From the NCBI RefSeq assembly GCF_002929335.1, contig NZ_PJIL01000018.1, positions 1 through 64,000 on the forward strand: 64,000 nt of DNA, given 5' to 3'. Source of the stretch: Arthrobacter sp. Y81 (GTDB lineage: Bacteria > Actinomycetota > Actinomycetes > Actinomycetales > Micrococcaceae). The position numbers and the translations under genes are program-made. Positions 1 to 8,247 of the stretch are shown one piece after another (the stretch's first letter is position 1; every line of letters starts with the position of its first letter). A model generated the notes under the pieces. It ran no database searches, was not told the DNA's origin, and saw only the letters and a program-made list of their open reading frames with translations.

Positions 1-78
1 CAAGCCCCACTCCACTCGGAGGTCTTCTTTTTGTCACCTAACCACGCCGCACGTTCCTAACGTCCGTGGACAATACAC

Positions 79-426
79 CTAGGCTGCGCCGGACCAGTGC
101 AGCGCAGCCGCGGCCCGCCGTGCCGTCGCATGGATGCGGAAGGCATCCACTGTTGTCCGCTGCGGTTCGCAGGCCGGAAGGACAGGGACTGCCAGCGCGG
201 CAGCTGGTACCGGTACCGGAATGCCGGCCGGAGCCGACCCGCCGGCCGGGCAAAGGTCGCTGATCAGCCCCATGCCCGCACATTCGCGGACCGCCTCGAT
301 GCCCGCCACTGCCGCCGCTTTGTCGCTGAACGCAGCCGACACAGCCAGTTCTGTTCCGTCAGGGGCGGTGAGCCTGAACCGGTACTGGGCCTCTGCGTCA
401 ACGAAAACTTCAAATTTGCCGGCCAT
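79..426 (-). CDS. DUF1508 (YegP-like) domain protein
   Basis: 115 aa. The first ~50 residues match the DUF1508/YegP fold pattern: MAGKFEVF start, then FRLTAPDGTELAVS, then the AAVAGIEAVRECA helix. The tail from residue ~55 is Pro/Ala-rich and probably disordered. The start is set by a GGAAGGA ribosome binding site six bases upstream of the ATG. Family function is not established. Two more proteins with the same N-terminal pattern lie in this window (23359-23805 and 26463-26657), so it is one of three dispersed paralogues. It is transcribed leftwards, away from the isochorismatase-like gene. Function is unknown; only the domain call is made. Confidence 0.75.
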   Translation of the reverse strand: MAGKFEVFVDAEAQYRFRLTAPDGTELAVSAAFSDKAAAVAGIEAVRECAGMGLISDLCPAGGSAPAGIPVPVPAAALAVPVLPACEPQRTTVDAFRIHATARRAAAALHWSGAA

Positions 427-520
427 AACTAATCCTTCCGGTGGGCGGAGCCTGTCCCCCAGCGGCTTCGCCGCGCACAGGCCGAACGCATCTCTGCGAA
501 CAAATCCGCTGGTCTGGTCG

Positions 521-540
521 AACGATCAGAATTGATCGGT
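521..540. promoter_or_regulatory. Candidate operator, inverted repeat CGATCA-GAAT-TGATCG
   Basis: CGATCA (523-528) and TGATCG (533-538) form a perfect 6-bp inverted repeat around GAAT, with partly symmetric flanks (AA and GTT). It lies in the 239-bp intergenic space between the divergent DUF1508 gene and the isochorismatase-like gene. The spacing and AT-rich centre fit a dimeric regulator site, but no cognate regulator is identified next to it. Confidence 0.3.
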
Positions 541-665
541 TCATCAAGTGCTTCAAGTCTGTCGTGGTCCCTTGTACCCTCACAAGACCGATCGAGTTAA
601 GCCCACGTAAAATGCATGCGACGGATGCCAAACCGGGATCCGTCCACTGCGCAGAGGAGCTCGTC

Positions 666-1112
666 ATGACCAAACTGTCAGATCGACCCAACACCGCCTT
701 GATGGTGATCGACGTGCAGAACGGCGTTGTGGCCGACGTGCACCAGCACGATGAGGTGGTGGCCAACATCGCCAGGCTCGTCGAAAAGGCCCGCGACGAA
801 GGAGTGCCGATCGTCTGGGTCCAGCACTCGGACGAGCAGCTGAAGAAGGGGAGCGAAGCCTGGGCGTTCGTCCCGGAACTGAAACGCCGGGAACCGGAAC
901 CGCTGGTGCACAAGTCGTTCGCGGACTCCTTCGAGGACACCGACCTGGAAGAGGTGCTGGCCGGGGCCGGGATCGGACGCCTGGTTGTGGCCGGCGCGCA
1001 GACGGACGAATGCATCCGGGCCACGCATACGAACCTCTACTGGAAGTACCACACGGCTCCGGGGCGGACGGCTGCGGTTGAGGACACAAAGGATGTGACT
1101 TTCGCGGGCTGA
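666..1112 (+). CDS. Isochorismatase-family cysteine hydrolase, internally shortened
   Basis: 148 aa from the ATG at 666, which follows a GAGGAGCTCGTC ribosome binding region. The N-terminal two thirds are a normal isochorismatase fold: LMVIDVQNG carries the catalytic Asp, LVHKSFADSF the Lys and AGAQTDECIR the nucleophilic Cys. Right after TDECIRAT the sequence jumps to HTNLYWKYHTAPGR, which in family members sits near the C-terminus after about 35-40 further residues (the segment with the SDAHTT-type motif). The reading frame is intact across the junction, so this looks like an in-frame internal deletion. The family is usually ~180 aa. The triad residues survive but the core sheet may not. 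It could be inactive or a divergent short form. Confidence 0.75.
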   Translation: MTKLSDRPNTALMVIDVQNGVVADVHQHDEVVANIARLVEKARDEGVPIVWVQHSDEQLKKGSEAWAFVPELKRREPEPLVHKSFADSFEDTDLEEVLAGAGIGRLVVAGAQTDECIRATHTNLYWKYHTAPGRTAAVEDTKDVTFAG

Positions 1113-1205
1113 GGCGGGCAACCTGGCCCCGCGGACCCGGACCACCGGCCGGATTGGCAGAATAGGAACCGGCAACAGGCCTCAAGAGGAGGCTTCGGGA
1201 CTGGG

Positions 1206-2324
1206 TTGGGTGGAGCTGTGGTGGAAGTTGATGTCGTTGTGGTCGGCGGAGGGGCGATGGGATCTGCGGCCGCGTGGCAGCTTTCCCGCCGTGGCCGGTC
1301 TGTTGTCCTTCTGGAGCAGTTCGAGCAAGGGCACCACATCGGCGCTTCCCATGGTGCGACCCGCAATTTCAACATGGCGTACGCGGAGGCCGACTACCTC
1401 GACCTGGTTGCCGAGGCCAAGGATCTCTGGGACGAGCTCGCCGTCGAAGCGGGCGGGCAGCTCCTGGACCTCGTGGGCCTGGTGAATCACGGCAACGTCA
1501 GCCGGCTGCAGGCCGTCCGCTCGGCGCACGCCGAGCGGGGCATCGAAAGCCACTTCATTCCGGCGTCGGAGGCGGCCACCCGCTGGCAGGGCATGAACTT
1601 CCGGGGCGACGTCCTGGTGGTTCCCGGCTCGGGGCGTGTCCGCGCCGCCGAGGCCCTGGCGGCGCTGCGCCAGGCCGCGGAGGCAGACGGTGCGCGCTTC
1701 GAGTATTCGACGCCGGTCCGTGACATCCGCGTCGCCGGCGACGACCGTGCCGTCGTCGTGACGGACTCAGCCGAGATCACCGCGCGCCGCGTTGTGGTCA
1801 CCGCCGGTGCCTGGACCGACAAGCTTGTAGGAAACCTGGTCAGTCTTCCAAGGCTCGTGGTGACCCAGGAGCAACCCGCGCATTTCACGCCGCTGGATGA
1901 CTCGCTGGTCTGGCCCAGCTTCAACCACAACCCCGCCCCGGACGATCCCCGGGACTCCTACTGGTACAGCCCGGTTTACGGAATGCTCACTCCGGGTGAG
2001 GGGATCAAGGCCGGCTGGCACGGCGTGGGGCCGGTGACCGACCCCGACGCCCGCAGCTTTATCCCCGAACCAGTCCAGCTGGAGGCGCTGGCGCGGTACG
2101 TCCGTGAGTGGCTCCCGGGCCTTGATCCGGCATCGGCTGTTCCGATCAGCTGCACGTACACCAGCACCGCCAACGAGGACTTTGTGCTGGACCGCTTTGG
2201 CCCGGTCGTCGTCGGAGCCGGCTTCTCCGGGCACGGTTTCAAGTTCACTCCGGCAGTGGGCCGGGTGCTTGCGGACCTGGCCGACGGCGGTGCTGCACCG
2301 GCCCGCTTCACAGCCCGCCGTTAA
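1206..2324 (+). CDS. Monomeric sarcosine oxidase / N-methyl-tryptophan oxidase-like FAD enzyme
   Basis: 372 aa from TTG at 1206; the GTG codons at 1218 and 1221 are alternatives. GAGGAGG at 1186-1192 is the probable ribosome binding site. The N-terminus has the Rossmann FAD motif GGGAMGSAAAWQL, followed by GASHGATRNFN, typical of monomeric sarcosine oxidase (MSOX/SolA). Near residue 316, ISCTYTSTANEDFVLD aligns with the family segment carrying the Cys that binds FAD covalently, and GAGFSGHGFKFTPAVG is the C-terminal FAD/substrate motif. The enzyme should oxidise a secondary amine or N-methyl amino acid with O2, releasing H2O2 in the cytoplasm. Its exact substrate cannot be read from sequence. 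Confidence 0.85.
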   Translation: MGGAVVEVDVVVVGGGAMGSAAAWQLSRRGRSVVLLEQFEQGHHIGASHGATRNFNMAYAEADYLDLVAEAKDLWDELAVEAGGQLLDLVGLVNHGNVSRLQAVRSAHAERGIESHFIPASEAATRWQGMNFRGDVLVVPGSGRVRAAEALAALRQAAEADGARFEYSTPVRDIRVAGDDRAVVVTDSAEITARRVVVTAGAWTDKLVGNLVSLPRLVVTQEQPAHFTPLDDSLVWPSFNHNPAPDDPRDSYWYSPVYGMLTPGEGIKAGWHGVGPVTDPDARSFIPEPVQLEALARYVREWLPGLDPASAVPISCTYTSTANEDFVLDRFGPVVVGAGFSGHGFKFTPAVGRVLADLADGGAAPARFTARR

Positions 2325-2380
2325 GGCCTGGCCGGCGGTCAGCAGGCCGGAATCCGCTGTAGAGGGTACCGTTGGATGAC

Positions 2381-2914
2381 ATGTGCAACGGTCGACTGGT
2401 TCTCTGCGTCCTCGCGGTGCTGTCCGTCGTCGCCGCCGGTATTCTGGCCTTGGCGGTGCCCGCAAGCGCTGAGCCGTGTCCTGACAAACAGGTTCCGGCT
2501 GCCGCTGGAGGGTTCTGCGTGAAAGGCGGCCCGCCTTCCCCGGCTGAACCGGACAGCCCCGGACCCGGGCAGGGCGGAGCACGTCCCGCCGAAACTAGGC
2601 CCTTTGTCACCGGTTCCGACGTGGAAAGCGTGTCGTCCCAGGGAGCTGTGACCGGCCAGGGATCGTCGCCGACGCCAGCAACATCCGCCGGAGCGCAGCC
2701 AGCCGCAGCCTTGGCTACCCCTCCGGCGGTGACGCCTTCGCCGCTGTCCCGGTCCGCCCGGACGTTGGCCGCGGCACCGCCGGGTTCCAGCAGGGCTGAG
2801 CAGGGGACCGTCCCCGTGGCCGGATACCTGATTGCCGTCGGCGGCGGGATGCTGCTGCTCTCCTCAGTTTTCGGTTTCATGAGGATCCGCCCCGGTGCCC
2901 AGGCCCGGTCGTGA
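2381..2914 (+). CDS. Secreted, C-terminally membrane-anchored protein of unknown function
   Basis: About 177 aa. An N-terminal signal peptide (hydrophobic LVLCVLAVLSVVAAGILALAV, cleavage probably after PASA) is followed by a Pro/Ala/Ser-rich low-complexity extracellular stretch with two early cysteines (EPCPDKQ and GGFCVKG). A C-terminal transmembrane helix (AGYLIAVGGGMLLLSSVFGF) and a short Arg-rich tail finish the protein. This resembles sortase-type or stalk-like surface proteins, but I see no LPXTG motif. ATG at 2381 is preferred; a TTG three codons upstream (2372) is possible. It overlaps the start of the next small membrane protein by 20 bases, suggesting co-translation. Confidence 0.6.
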   Translation: MCNGRLVLCVLAVLSVVAAGILALAVPASAEPCPDKQVPAAAGGFCVKGGPPSPAEPDSPGPGQGGARPAETRPFVTGSDVESVSSQGAVTGQGSSPTPATSAGAQPAAALATPPAVTPSPLSRSARTLAAAPPGSSRAEQGTVPVAGYLIAVGGGMLLLSSVFGFMRIRPGAQARS

Positions 2915-3059
2915 TGTCCGCAAGTTCTTCCCGGGGGTTGAGGAGTACTCCAAATACCTCAACTACGCCGTCTATGCCGCGATTGCGGCCACCGTTGCGT
3001 GGTTGTCGGTCAGGGCGTACCGGCGGCAGCGGGAGCGCGTCGGCCAGAACGGGCGCTAG
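2895..3059 (+). CDS. Small membrane protein, 54 aa
   Basis: GTG start at 2895, about nine bases after a TGAGGA ribosome binding site. It overlaps the end of the upstream surface-protein gene by 20 bases in another frame. The product has a charged N-terminus (RKFFPGVEEYSKYLN), one transmembrane helix (YAVYAAIAATVAWLSV) and a basic tail (RAYRRQRERVGQNGR). Its stop overlaps the stop of the convergent LacI gene. It obeys the positive-inside rule with a cytoplasmic C-terminus. No family is recognised. The evidence is ORF quality only. Confidence 0.45.
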   Translation: MPRPGRDVRKFFPGVEEYSKYLNYAVYAAIAATVAWLSVRAYRRQRERVGQNGR

Positions 3060-4105
3060 GCTGTGGAGCCGCGGACAACCAGCGAACTCTCCAGCGTCAC
3101 CTGCGGCTGCTCCAAGGGGCGGCCCTCCATGAGGAAGCGCAGTTGCTCGCCGGCCTTCAGCCCCAGGGGAGTGGCCGGGAGGTGCACGCTGGTCAGGCTG
3201 GGATTGCTGGTCGCTGAATACGGCAGGTCGTCGAAGCCCGCCACCGCCAGTTCTTCGGGGATCCGGACTCCCGCGACTCGGGCTTCCTGAAGCACGCCAT
3301 AGGCGTGCGTGTCGGTGCCGCACACGACGGCGGTGACACCGTGCCGCTGCCACTGCGGCCAGGCGAGGGCGAATGCCGCGGCGGCTGCCCCGACGTCGAT
3401 CGTGGTGCTGATGATGCATCCGGGCGGTACTGAAATCCCGCGCACCGAGGCCTCCTCAAGGAACGCGCTGCGCCTCACCTCGAAGGTGGCCGTTCCGGTC
3501 ACGCTGTCCACGTAGGCAACACGCTTGTGCCCCGATGCGGCCAGGTGCGCCGCCAGCTCCCGTGCGCCATGCGCCACATCGAGGTTCACTGACGGGGCGT
3601 AGCCCTCCAGCCCCGGGGCGTCGAGCAGCACCAGCGGCCCGGCCGCGGACAGCTCTTCCAGGAACTCGGCGTTGGGGGCGTCCACCAGCAGGCCGGCGGG
3701 CCGGAGAGCCATCAGCCTCCTGACGTCGTCGGCCTGGGGGAACTCGCCGGCGTCGGTGACGGACAGCAGCAGCTGATAGTCGGAACCAAGGGATTCCCGC
3801 ACGCCGGCGATCACTTTGGCAAAGAACGGGTTGGAAATATCCGGCGCCACCAGGATGACAATCGAGCTCACGCCCTTGGCCAGGGAGCTGCCAATGCCGT
3901 CCACCACGTAGCCCAGCTCGGCGATGGCTTCGCGCACGCGCGAGATGTTGTCCTCGGACACGCGGCCGCGGGTCTTGCCGTTGGCCACCAGGGAAACGGT
4001 GGCCGTTGACACGCCGGCACGGGCGGCAACCATTGCCGCGGTAACCCTCGGCGCCGTAGCCCTCGGTCCGCCCGGTGGCTGCTGAACGTGTTGCGCGGAT
4101 TCCAT
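3056..4105 (-). CDS. LacI-family repressor of the nucleoside operon
   Basis: 349 aa taken from the ATG at 4105 (MESAQHVQQPP); the frame stays open upstream to 4183 but that part runs through the operator and lacks a plausible start. The LacI helix-turn-helix VTAAMVAARAGVSTATVSLVANG follows a ~20-residue linker, and the rest is a periplasmic-binding-like sugar domain (SSIVILVAPDISNPFFAKV, AVAGFDDLPYSA). It is divergent from the nucleoside hydrolase-MFS-ribokinase operon and separated from it by a perfect double palindrome. It probably represses both directions and is released by a nucleoside or ribose-type ligand. The ligand is inferred from neighbours only. Confidence 0.85.
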   Translation of the reverse strand: MESAQHVQQPPGGPRATAPRVTAAMVAARAGVSTATVSLVANGKTRGRVSEDNISRVREAIAELGYVVDGIGSSLAKGVSSIVILVAPDISNPFFAKVIAGVRESLGSDYQLLLSVTDAGEFPQADDVRRLMALRPAGLLVDAPNAEFLEELSAAGPLVLLDAPGLEGYAPSVNLDVAHGARELAAHLAASGHKRVAYVDSVTGTATFEVRRSAFLEEASVRGISVPPGCIISTTIDVGAAAAAFALAWPQWQRHGVTAVVCGTDTHAYGVLQEARVAGVRIPEELAVAGFDDLPYSATSNPSLTSVHLPATPLGLKAGEQLRFLMEGRPLEQPQVTLESSLVVRGSTA

Positions 4106-4161
4106 ACCTCGATCGTAGTCGGCGCAAGTCGCCGTCGTGTCTGTCCATGCCCCGCTTGGCA

Positions 4162-4196
4162 TCAAGCGCTTAACGTAAATCACGTTAAGCGCTTGA
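4162..4196. promoter_or_regulatory. Twin LacI-type operators as a perfect 15-bp inverted repeat
   Basis: TCAAGCGCTTAACGT (4162-4176) and ACGTTAAGCGCTTGA (4182-4196) are exact reverse complements separated by five bases. Each arm itself contains the palindrome AAGCGCTT, the central-CG form typical of LacI-family operators. The site lies about 60 bp upstream of the LacI start and about 100 bp upstream of the nucleoside hydrolase start, so one regulator could bind as two dimers and control both divergent promoters. Confidence 0.75.
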
Positions 4197-4292
4197 CGTA
4201 AACCTTCGGAAGTGCCATGATCACCCTGATTGCTTTAGCGCCCTGCTGAACGCCCGGCCCTTCGGGCAAGCCCCAATGACGTGGAGATAGAC

Positions 4293-5324
4293 GTGGACCC
4301 CAACCCCGTGAACCCTGACCGCAAGAAGATCATCCTGGACTGCGATCCCGGCCATGACGACGCCGTGGCGCTGCTGCTTGCGCACGGCAACCCTGACATC
4401 GAGCTGCTTGCCGTTACCACTGTCGTGGGCAACCAGACCCTCGAAAAGGTCACCCGAAACGCCCTCTCGGTAGGCACTATCGCCGGCATCACGGGCGTCC
4501 CGTTTGCCGCCGGCTGCGACCGTCCGCTGGTGCGCACCATCGAAACCGCGCCGGACATCCACGGCGAAACCGGCATGGACGGCCCCGCCCAGCCGGAGTC
4601 CGCCATCGAGCTGGACCCGCGCCACGCCGTCGACCTCATCATCGACACGATCATGGCGCACGAACCGGGCACCGTGACCCTGGTCCCCACCGCCGGACTC
4701 ACCAACATCGCCATGGCCGCCCGCAAGGAGCCCCGGATTGTTGAACGCGTCAAGGAAGTCGTCCTTATGGGCGGCGGCTACCACGTGGGCAACTGGAGCG
4801 CCGTGGCCGAGTTCAACATCATCATCGACCCCGAAGCCGCGCACATCGTGTTCAACGAGAAGTGGCCCGTGGTGATGGTGGGCCTGGACCTCACGCACCA
4901 GGCCCTGGCCACCCCGGCGGTTGTCGAGAAGATCGCCGCTGTGGGTACCAAGCCGGCCAGGTTCGTGATGGAACTGATGGAGTTCTTCACCAAGACCTAC
5001 AAGGACGCCCAGGGGTTCGACTACCCGCCCGTCCACGACCCGTGCGCCGTCGCCTATGTGATCGATCCGAACATCGTCACCACGCGGAAGGTCCCGGTGG
5101 ACATCGAACTGCAGGGCAAGCTGACCCTCGGGATGACCGTGGCGGATTTCCGGGCCCCCGCGCCCGCTGACTGCCACACCTCGGTCGCCGTCGACCTGGA
5201 CCACGGACGGTTCTGGGACCTCGTCACCGACGCGCTCATCCGGATCGGTGAACCGGATCTCCAACCTGCCGGCGGACCCCGGCAGTCCGAACGTGCCGGC
5301 GCAGCAGCCGGAGGGGTCAAGTAA
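4293..5324 (+). CDS. Inosine-uridine-type nucleoside hydrolase
   Basis: 343 aa from GTG 4293, chosen because GGAG at 4282-4285 gives a proper ribosome binding spacing; GTG 4281 is an alternative without one. The N-terminus carries the calcium-binding signature DCDPGHDDAVALLLA, and VLMGGGYHVGNWSAVAEFNIIIDPEAA contains the second conserved block (GN...EFN.D). Family enzymes cleave the N-glycosidic bond of ribonucleosides to base plus ribose in the cytoplasm. The stop codon abuts the start of the MFS transporter, with ribokinase following, which supports a nucleoside-salvage role in which ribose is phosphorylated. Confidence 0.88.
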   Translation: MDPNPVNPDRKKIILDCDPGHDDAVALLLAHGNPDIELLAVTTVVGNQTLEKVTRNALSVGTIAGITGVPFAAGCDRPLVRTIETAPDIHGETGMDGPAQPESAIELDPRHAVDLIIDTIMAHEPGTVTLVPTAGLTNIAMAARKEPRIVERVKEVVLMGGGYHVGNWSAVAEFNIIIDPEAAHIVFNEKWPVVMVGLDLTHQALATPAVVEKIAAVGTKPARFVMELMEFFTKTYKDAQGFDYPPVHDPCAVAYVIDPNIVTTRKVPVDIELQGKLTLGMTVADFRAPAPADCHTSVAVDLDHGRFWDLVTDALIRIGEPDLQPAGGPRQSERAGAAAGGVK

Positions 5325-6749
5325 ATGGCCACCGTCACTGAAACCAAGACCACCCGCGGCAACGTGACCGCTTTGATGGTCGCCCTGCTGGCCGCCTGCG
5401 TGGCCTTCCAGCTCAACGCCTCCATGCTCAGCCCGGCCCTGGTGACCATGGGCAATGAACTCAACACCGACCAGGCCGTCATTGGCCTGTCCCAGACGTG
5501 GTTCTTCACCGCAGCCGCACTGTTCTCCCTTTTCCTGCCGCGCCTGAGCGACATCATCGGCCGGAAGAAGATCCTGATCGGCATGATGCTGCTGATGGCC
5601 GTCGGTTCGGTCATCGCCGCGCTGGCCCCGGACGTCACCTGGCTCTTTGTGGGCCGCATCATCCAGGGCGTCAGCGGGCCCACCGTGCCCCTGTGCCTGA
5701 TCATGCTGCGCTCCGCCGTCAGCAACCCGCGAAAATACGGCACGCTCATGGGCCTCATCACGGCCGTCAACGGCGGCGTGGCCGGCGTGGACTCCTTCGT
5801 GGGCGGCTACTTCGCCGAGCACTTCGGCTTCCGCAGCATCTTCTGGCTCATGGTGGTCCTTGCGCTCGTGGCCACGGCCCTGGTGGCGCTCCTGGCCGGC
5901 GAAAGCAAGCCTGCGGCCGGCACCACCATGGACTGGCTCGGCGTGTTCTTCATCGTGGTCGCCGTCGGCGCACTGCTCACCGCCCTCAACGAGGGCTCCA
6001 AACTTGTCGGCGGCTTCTCCGCGGGCACCCTGATGCTGGCCGTCGCGCTGGTGGCGGTGGCCGCCGTGGCCTTCTTCGCTTTCTGGACCGTGGAGAAGCG
6101 CTCCAAGCAGCCCATGGTGGAAACAGTCCACCTGCGCCAGCGCTCCACCTGGGCTCCCTTGCTGACCACCACGCTGACCATGACCGGAATCTTCGCCGTC
6201 ATCAACGGCATCGTTCCCGCCTACGTGCAGGCGGCCGCTCCCGGGTTCGGCGTAGGGCCCACCGAGATGTCGCTAATCATCCTGACCCCCTACGCGCTGC
6301 TCGGCTGGCTGGTTGGTCCCATCAGCGGAAAGCTGGCGCCGGTCCTGGGCTACACGAAGGTGCTGCGCATCGGACTGCTGGGCAGCATCGCCGCTCTAGC
6401 CCTGATCGCATTCTTCGGCCTGGGCAGCCTGCCGATGATGATTGCCGGAACGGTATTGCTGGGCATCATGTACGCCGGTACGGTCAACATCATGCTGAAC
6501 GGACTCGGAGTTGTGCTCTCTCCCGCCGGAAACCCGGGATTCCTGCCCGGAATGAACGCGGGCGCCTTCAACCTCGGCGCCGGCCTGAGCTTCCTGGTGC
6601 TGCCCGCCGTGCTGGTGGCAACGTCGGCCCTCGGCGACGCGAAGGCGTCCTACCTGACCGTCGTGGTTGTCGGCCTGGTCATCACCGTTGCGGCTTTCGG
6701 TGCCTCGCTCCTGATCCCCAAGCCGGTTGAGGCTGAGGTGGCCGAGTGA
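5325..6749 (+). CDS. MFS transporter, probably nucleoside uptake
   Basis: 474 aa, ATG directly after the stop of the nucleoside hydrolase. It has about 14 hydrophobic segments and the MFS loop motif RLSDIIGRKKIL between helices 2 and 3, with SRNPRKYGT-like loops further on. Length and helix number resemble the drug:H+ antiporter DHA2 (14-TMS) group, but its position inside a nucleoside hydrolase/ribokinase operon under a LacI repressor favours nucleoside import. It overlaps ribokinase by four bases, indicating translational coupling. Substrate is an inference from context. Confidence 0.82.
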   Translation: MATVTETKTTRGNVTALMVALLAACVAFQLNASMLSPALVTMGNELNTDQAVIGLSQTWFFTAAALFSLFLPRLSDIIGRKKILIGMMLLMAVGSVIAALAPDVTWLFVGRIIQGVSGPTVPLCLIMLRSAVSNPRKYGTLMGLITAVNGGVAGVDSFVGGYFAEHFGFRSIFWLMVVLALVATALVALLAGESKPAAGTTMDWLGVFFIVVAVGALLTALNEGSKLVGGFSAGTLMLAVALVAVAAVAFFAFWTVEKRSKQPMVETVHLRQRSTWAPLLTTTLTMTGIFAVINGIVPAYVQAAAPGFGVGPTEMSLIILTPYALLGWLVGPISGKLAPVLGYTKVLRIGLLGSIAALALIAFFGLGSLPMMIAGTVLLGIMYAGTVNIMLNGLGVVLSPAGNPGFLPGMNAGAFNLGAGLSFLVLPAVLVATSALGDAKASYLTVVVVGLVITVAAFGASLLIPKPVEAEVAE

Positions 6750-7726
6750 GTGCCGGGACAGCCGGAACGCGCGGCCGGATCGTCGTCGTCGGGTCTCTCA
6801 ACGCCGACCTGACCATCTACTGCGAACGCCTCCCGCTGCCGGGGGAGACGGTCCACGGCACCGGGTTCGCCGTCAACCCCGGCGGCAAGAGCGCCAACCA
6901 GGCCGTCGCGGCCAGCCTGCTGGGCGGGGCTGTCAGCCTTATCGGCGCAGTGGGGGACGACGCCAACGGCGAGATGCTCCAGGCCTCCACCGCAGGAGCC
7001 GGGGTGGACATCTCGCACGTGCGCACCTCCCAGTCCGCCGCCACGGGAGTCGCCGTGATCGCGGTGGACGCGCACGGCGAGAACAACATTATTATCTCGG
7101 CGGGAGCCAACGGAACCCTTGCTCCCGCCGACGTCGCGGCGTCGGCGGACGCGTTCGACGGCGCCTCCGTGGTGTGCCTCTGCCTGGAGGTCAGTCTCGA
7201 AACCGTGGAAGCCGCCGCACGGACGGGGCACGACGCCGGCGCAACAGTCCTGCTGAACCTCTCGCCGTTCGGCGAGATCCCGCAGAGTCTTGCGGACCTA
7301 ACCGACGTCCTGCTGGTCAACGCCCATGAGGCGTCGCTGTTCCTCGGATCCGAGGGCGCGGGTTCAGGGGGGATGCCGGGCGCCGAAGCGGACGACGTCG
7401 ACTGGGACCACGTGCGGCAGCGGTTCGCCGAGCGCGGGCTGCAGCGCGTCCTGGTCACCCTGGGGTCCAACGGGTCCGTTGTCCTGGATTCGCTGGCCGC
7501 CGGGGCTGAACGGGTCACCCGGATCGCGCCAGTCAGGGTCAACGCCATGGACACCACGGGAGCGGGCGACGCCTTCACCGGAGCCGTGGCCGCACGGATT
7601 GCCGCCGGTGATCCGCTGGCCGAGGCTGCAGCCTTTGCCTCCGTGGCGGCGGCAATCGCTGCCACCAGAAAGGGCACCCAGGCCGCCTACGCCGGAATCG
7701 TTGACGTGGAGCGGATGCGGGGTTAG
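6746..7726 (+). CDS. rbsK: Ribokinase (PfkB family)
   Basis: 326 aa, GTG start overlapping the transporter stop (GTGA). The PfkB N-terminal motif GSLNADLTIYCERLPLPGETV, the GGKSANQAVAAS sugar-binding motif and the C-terminal DTTGAGDAFTGA motif with the catalytic Asp and anion hole are all present. The enzyme phosphorylates ribose to ribose 5-phosphate, here the product of the first gene's nucleoside cleavage. Last gene of the three-gene operon. Another PfkB sugar specificity is possible, but GSLNAD and the genomic context favour ribokinase. Confidence 0.85.
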   Translation: MSAGTAGTRGRIVVVGSLNADLTIYCERLPLPGETVHGTGFAVNPGGKSANQAVAASLLGGAVSLIGAVGDDANGEMLQASTAGAGVDISHVRTSQSAATGVAVIAVDAHGENNIIISAGANGTLAPADVAASADAFDGASVVCLCLEVSLETVEAAARTGHDAGATVLLNLSPFGEIPQSLADLTDVLLVNAHEASLFLGSEGAGSGGMPGAEADDVDWDHVRQRFAERGLQRVLVTLGSNGSVVLDSLAAGAERVTRIAPVRVNAMDTTGAGDAFTGAVAARIAAGDPLAEAAAFASVAAAIAATRKGTQAAYAGIVDVERMRG

Positions 7727-8247
7727 GCAAGTCGCAGCATTGAGGGTTCCTGTGACCCCGGTGGCTGTGACCTGTGATGCCGGCGACGCACAGCCCAGCA
7801 GGGCTGGTCGACGCTGAACTGGAGCAGTTTAGGCCAAGCGGGGGTCTCAGGAGGGCTGTTCCGCCTGTCCTCCGGGGCGGATCCAGGGGCGAAATCGTCT
7901 TGCAAGCAGAGGGGCGAAACGCGTGTCGAGGGTTTCTCTCCTCTGTTTGAACCGCTCCTAGTTAAACGCCGATAGCCGACGTTACGTCAAGCTTTGGCGC
8001 TCAGAAGGGGCTGAACTTCCGTTGGAGGTGGCTACGTATCCATCACCCCTCCCTGTCGGGTCCGACGAAAGGATCTGTTATCGGCGTTCCCCATCCGGCA
8101 GATAGTCGGGCCCGCCCCATTCAAGCAACGGGCCATTGAGGCCAATTCCTTTAGTCACCAGTCTCGGGTACCCGCTAGCGTCATGAGAAGCCGCGTAACC
8201 CTGGACTAGGCCGCCGGCCATTTTCGCATGAATGAAACCGCGCCGCC
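7727..8247. other. 521-bp intergenic stretch without a convincing gene
   Basis: Between the ribokinase stop and the stop of the convergent GntR gene I find only short open frames lacking family motifs. Base composition is visibly less GC-rich than the flanks around 7920-8160. A possible imperfect hairpin lies around 7905-7945 (CAGAGG with CCTCTG). It could be a decayed gene or an unrecognised small RNA locus; nothing in the sequence decides between these. Confidence 0.4.

Noticed and set aside
4221-6131. 636-codon minus-strand frame opposite the nucleoside hydrolase and transporter
   Set aside because: Composition is His/Gly/Asp/Glu-biased with no domain; the plus-strand genes have complete family motifs.
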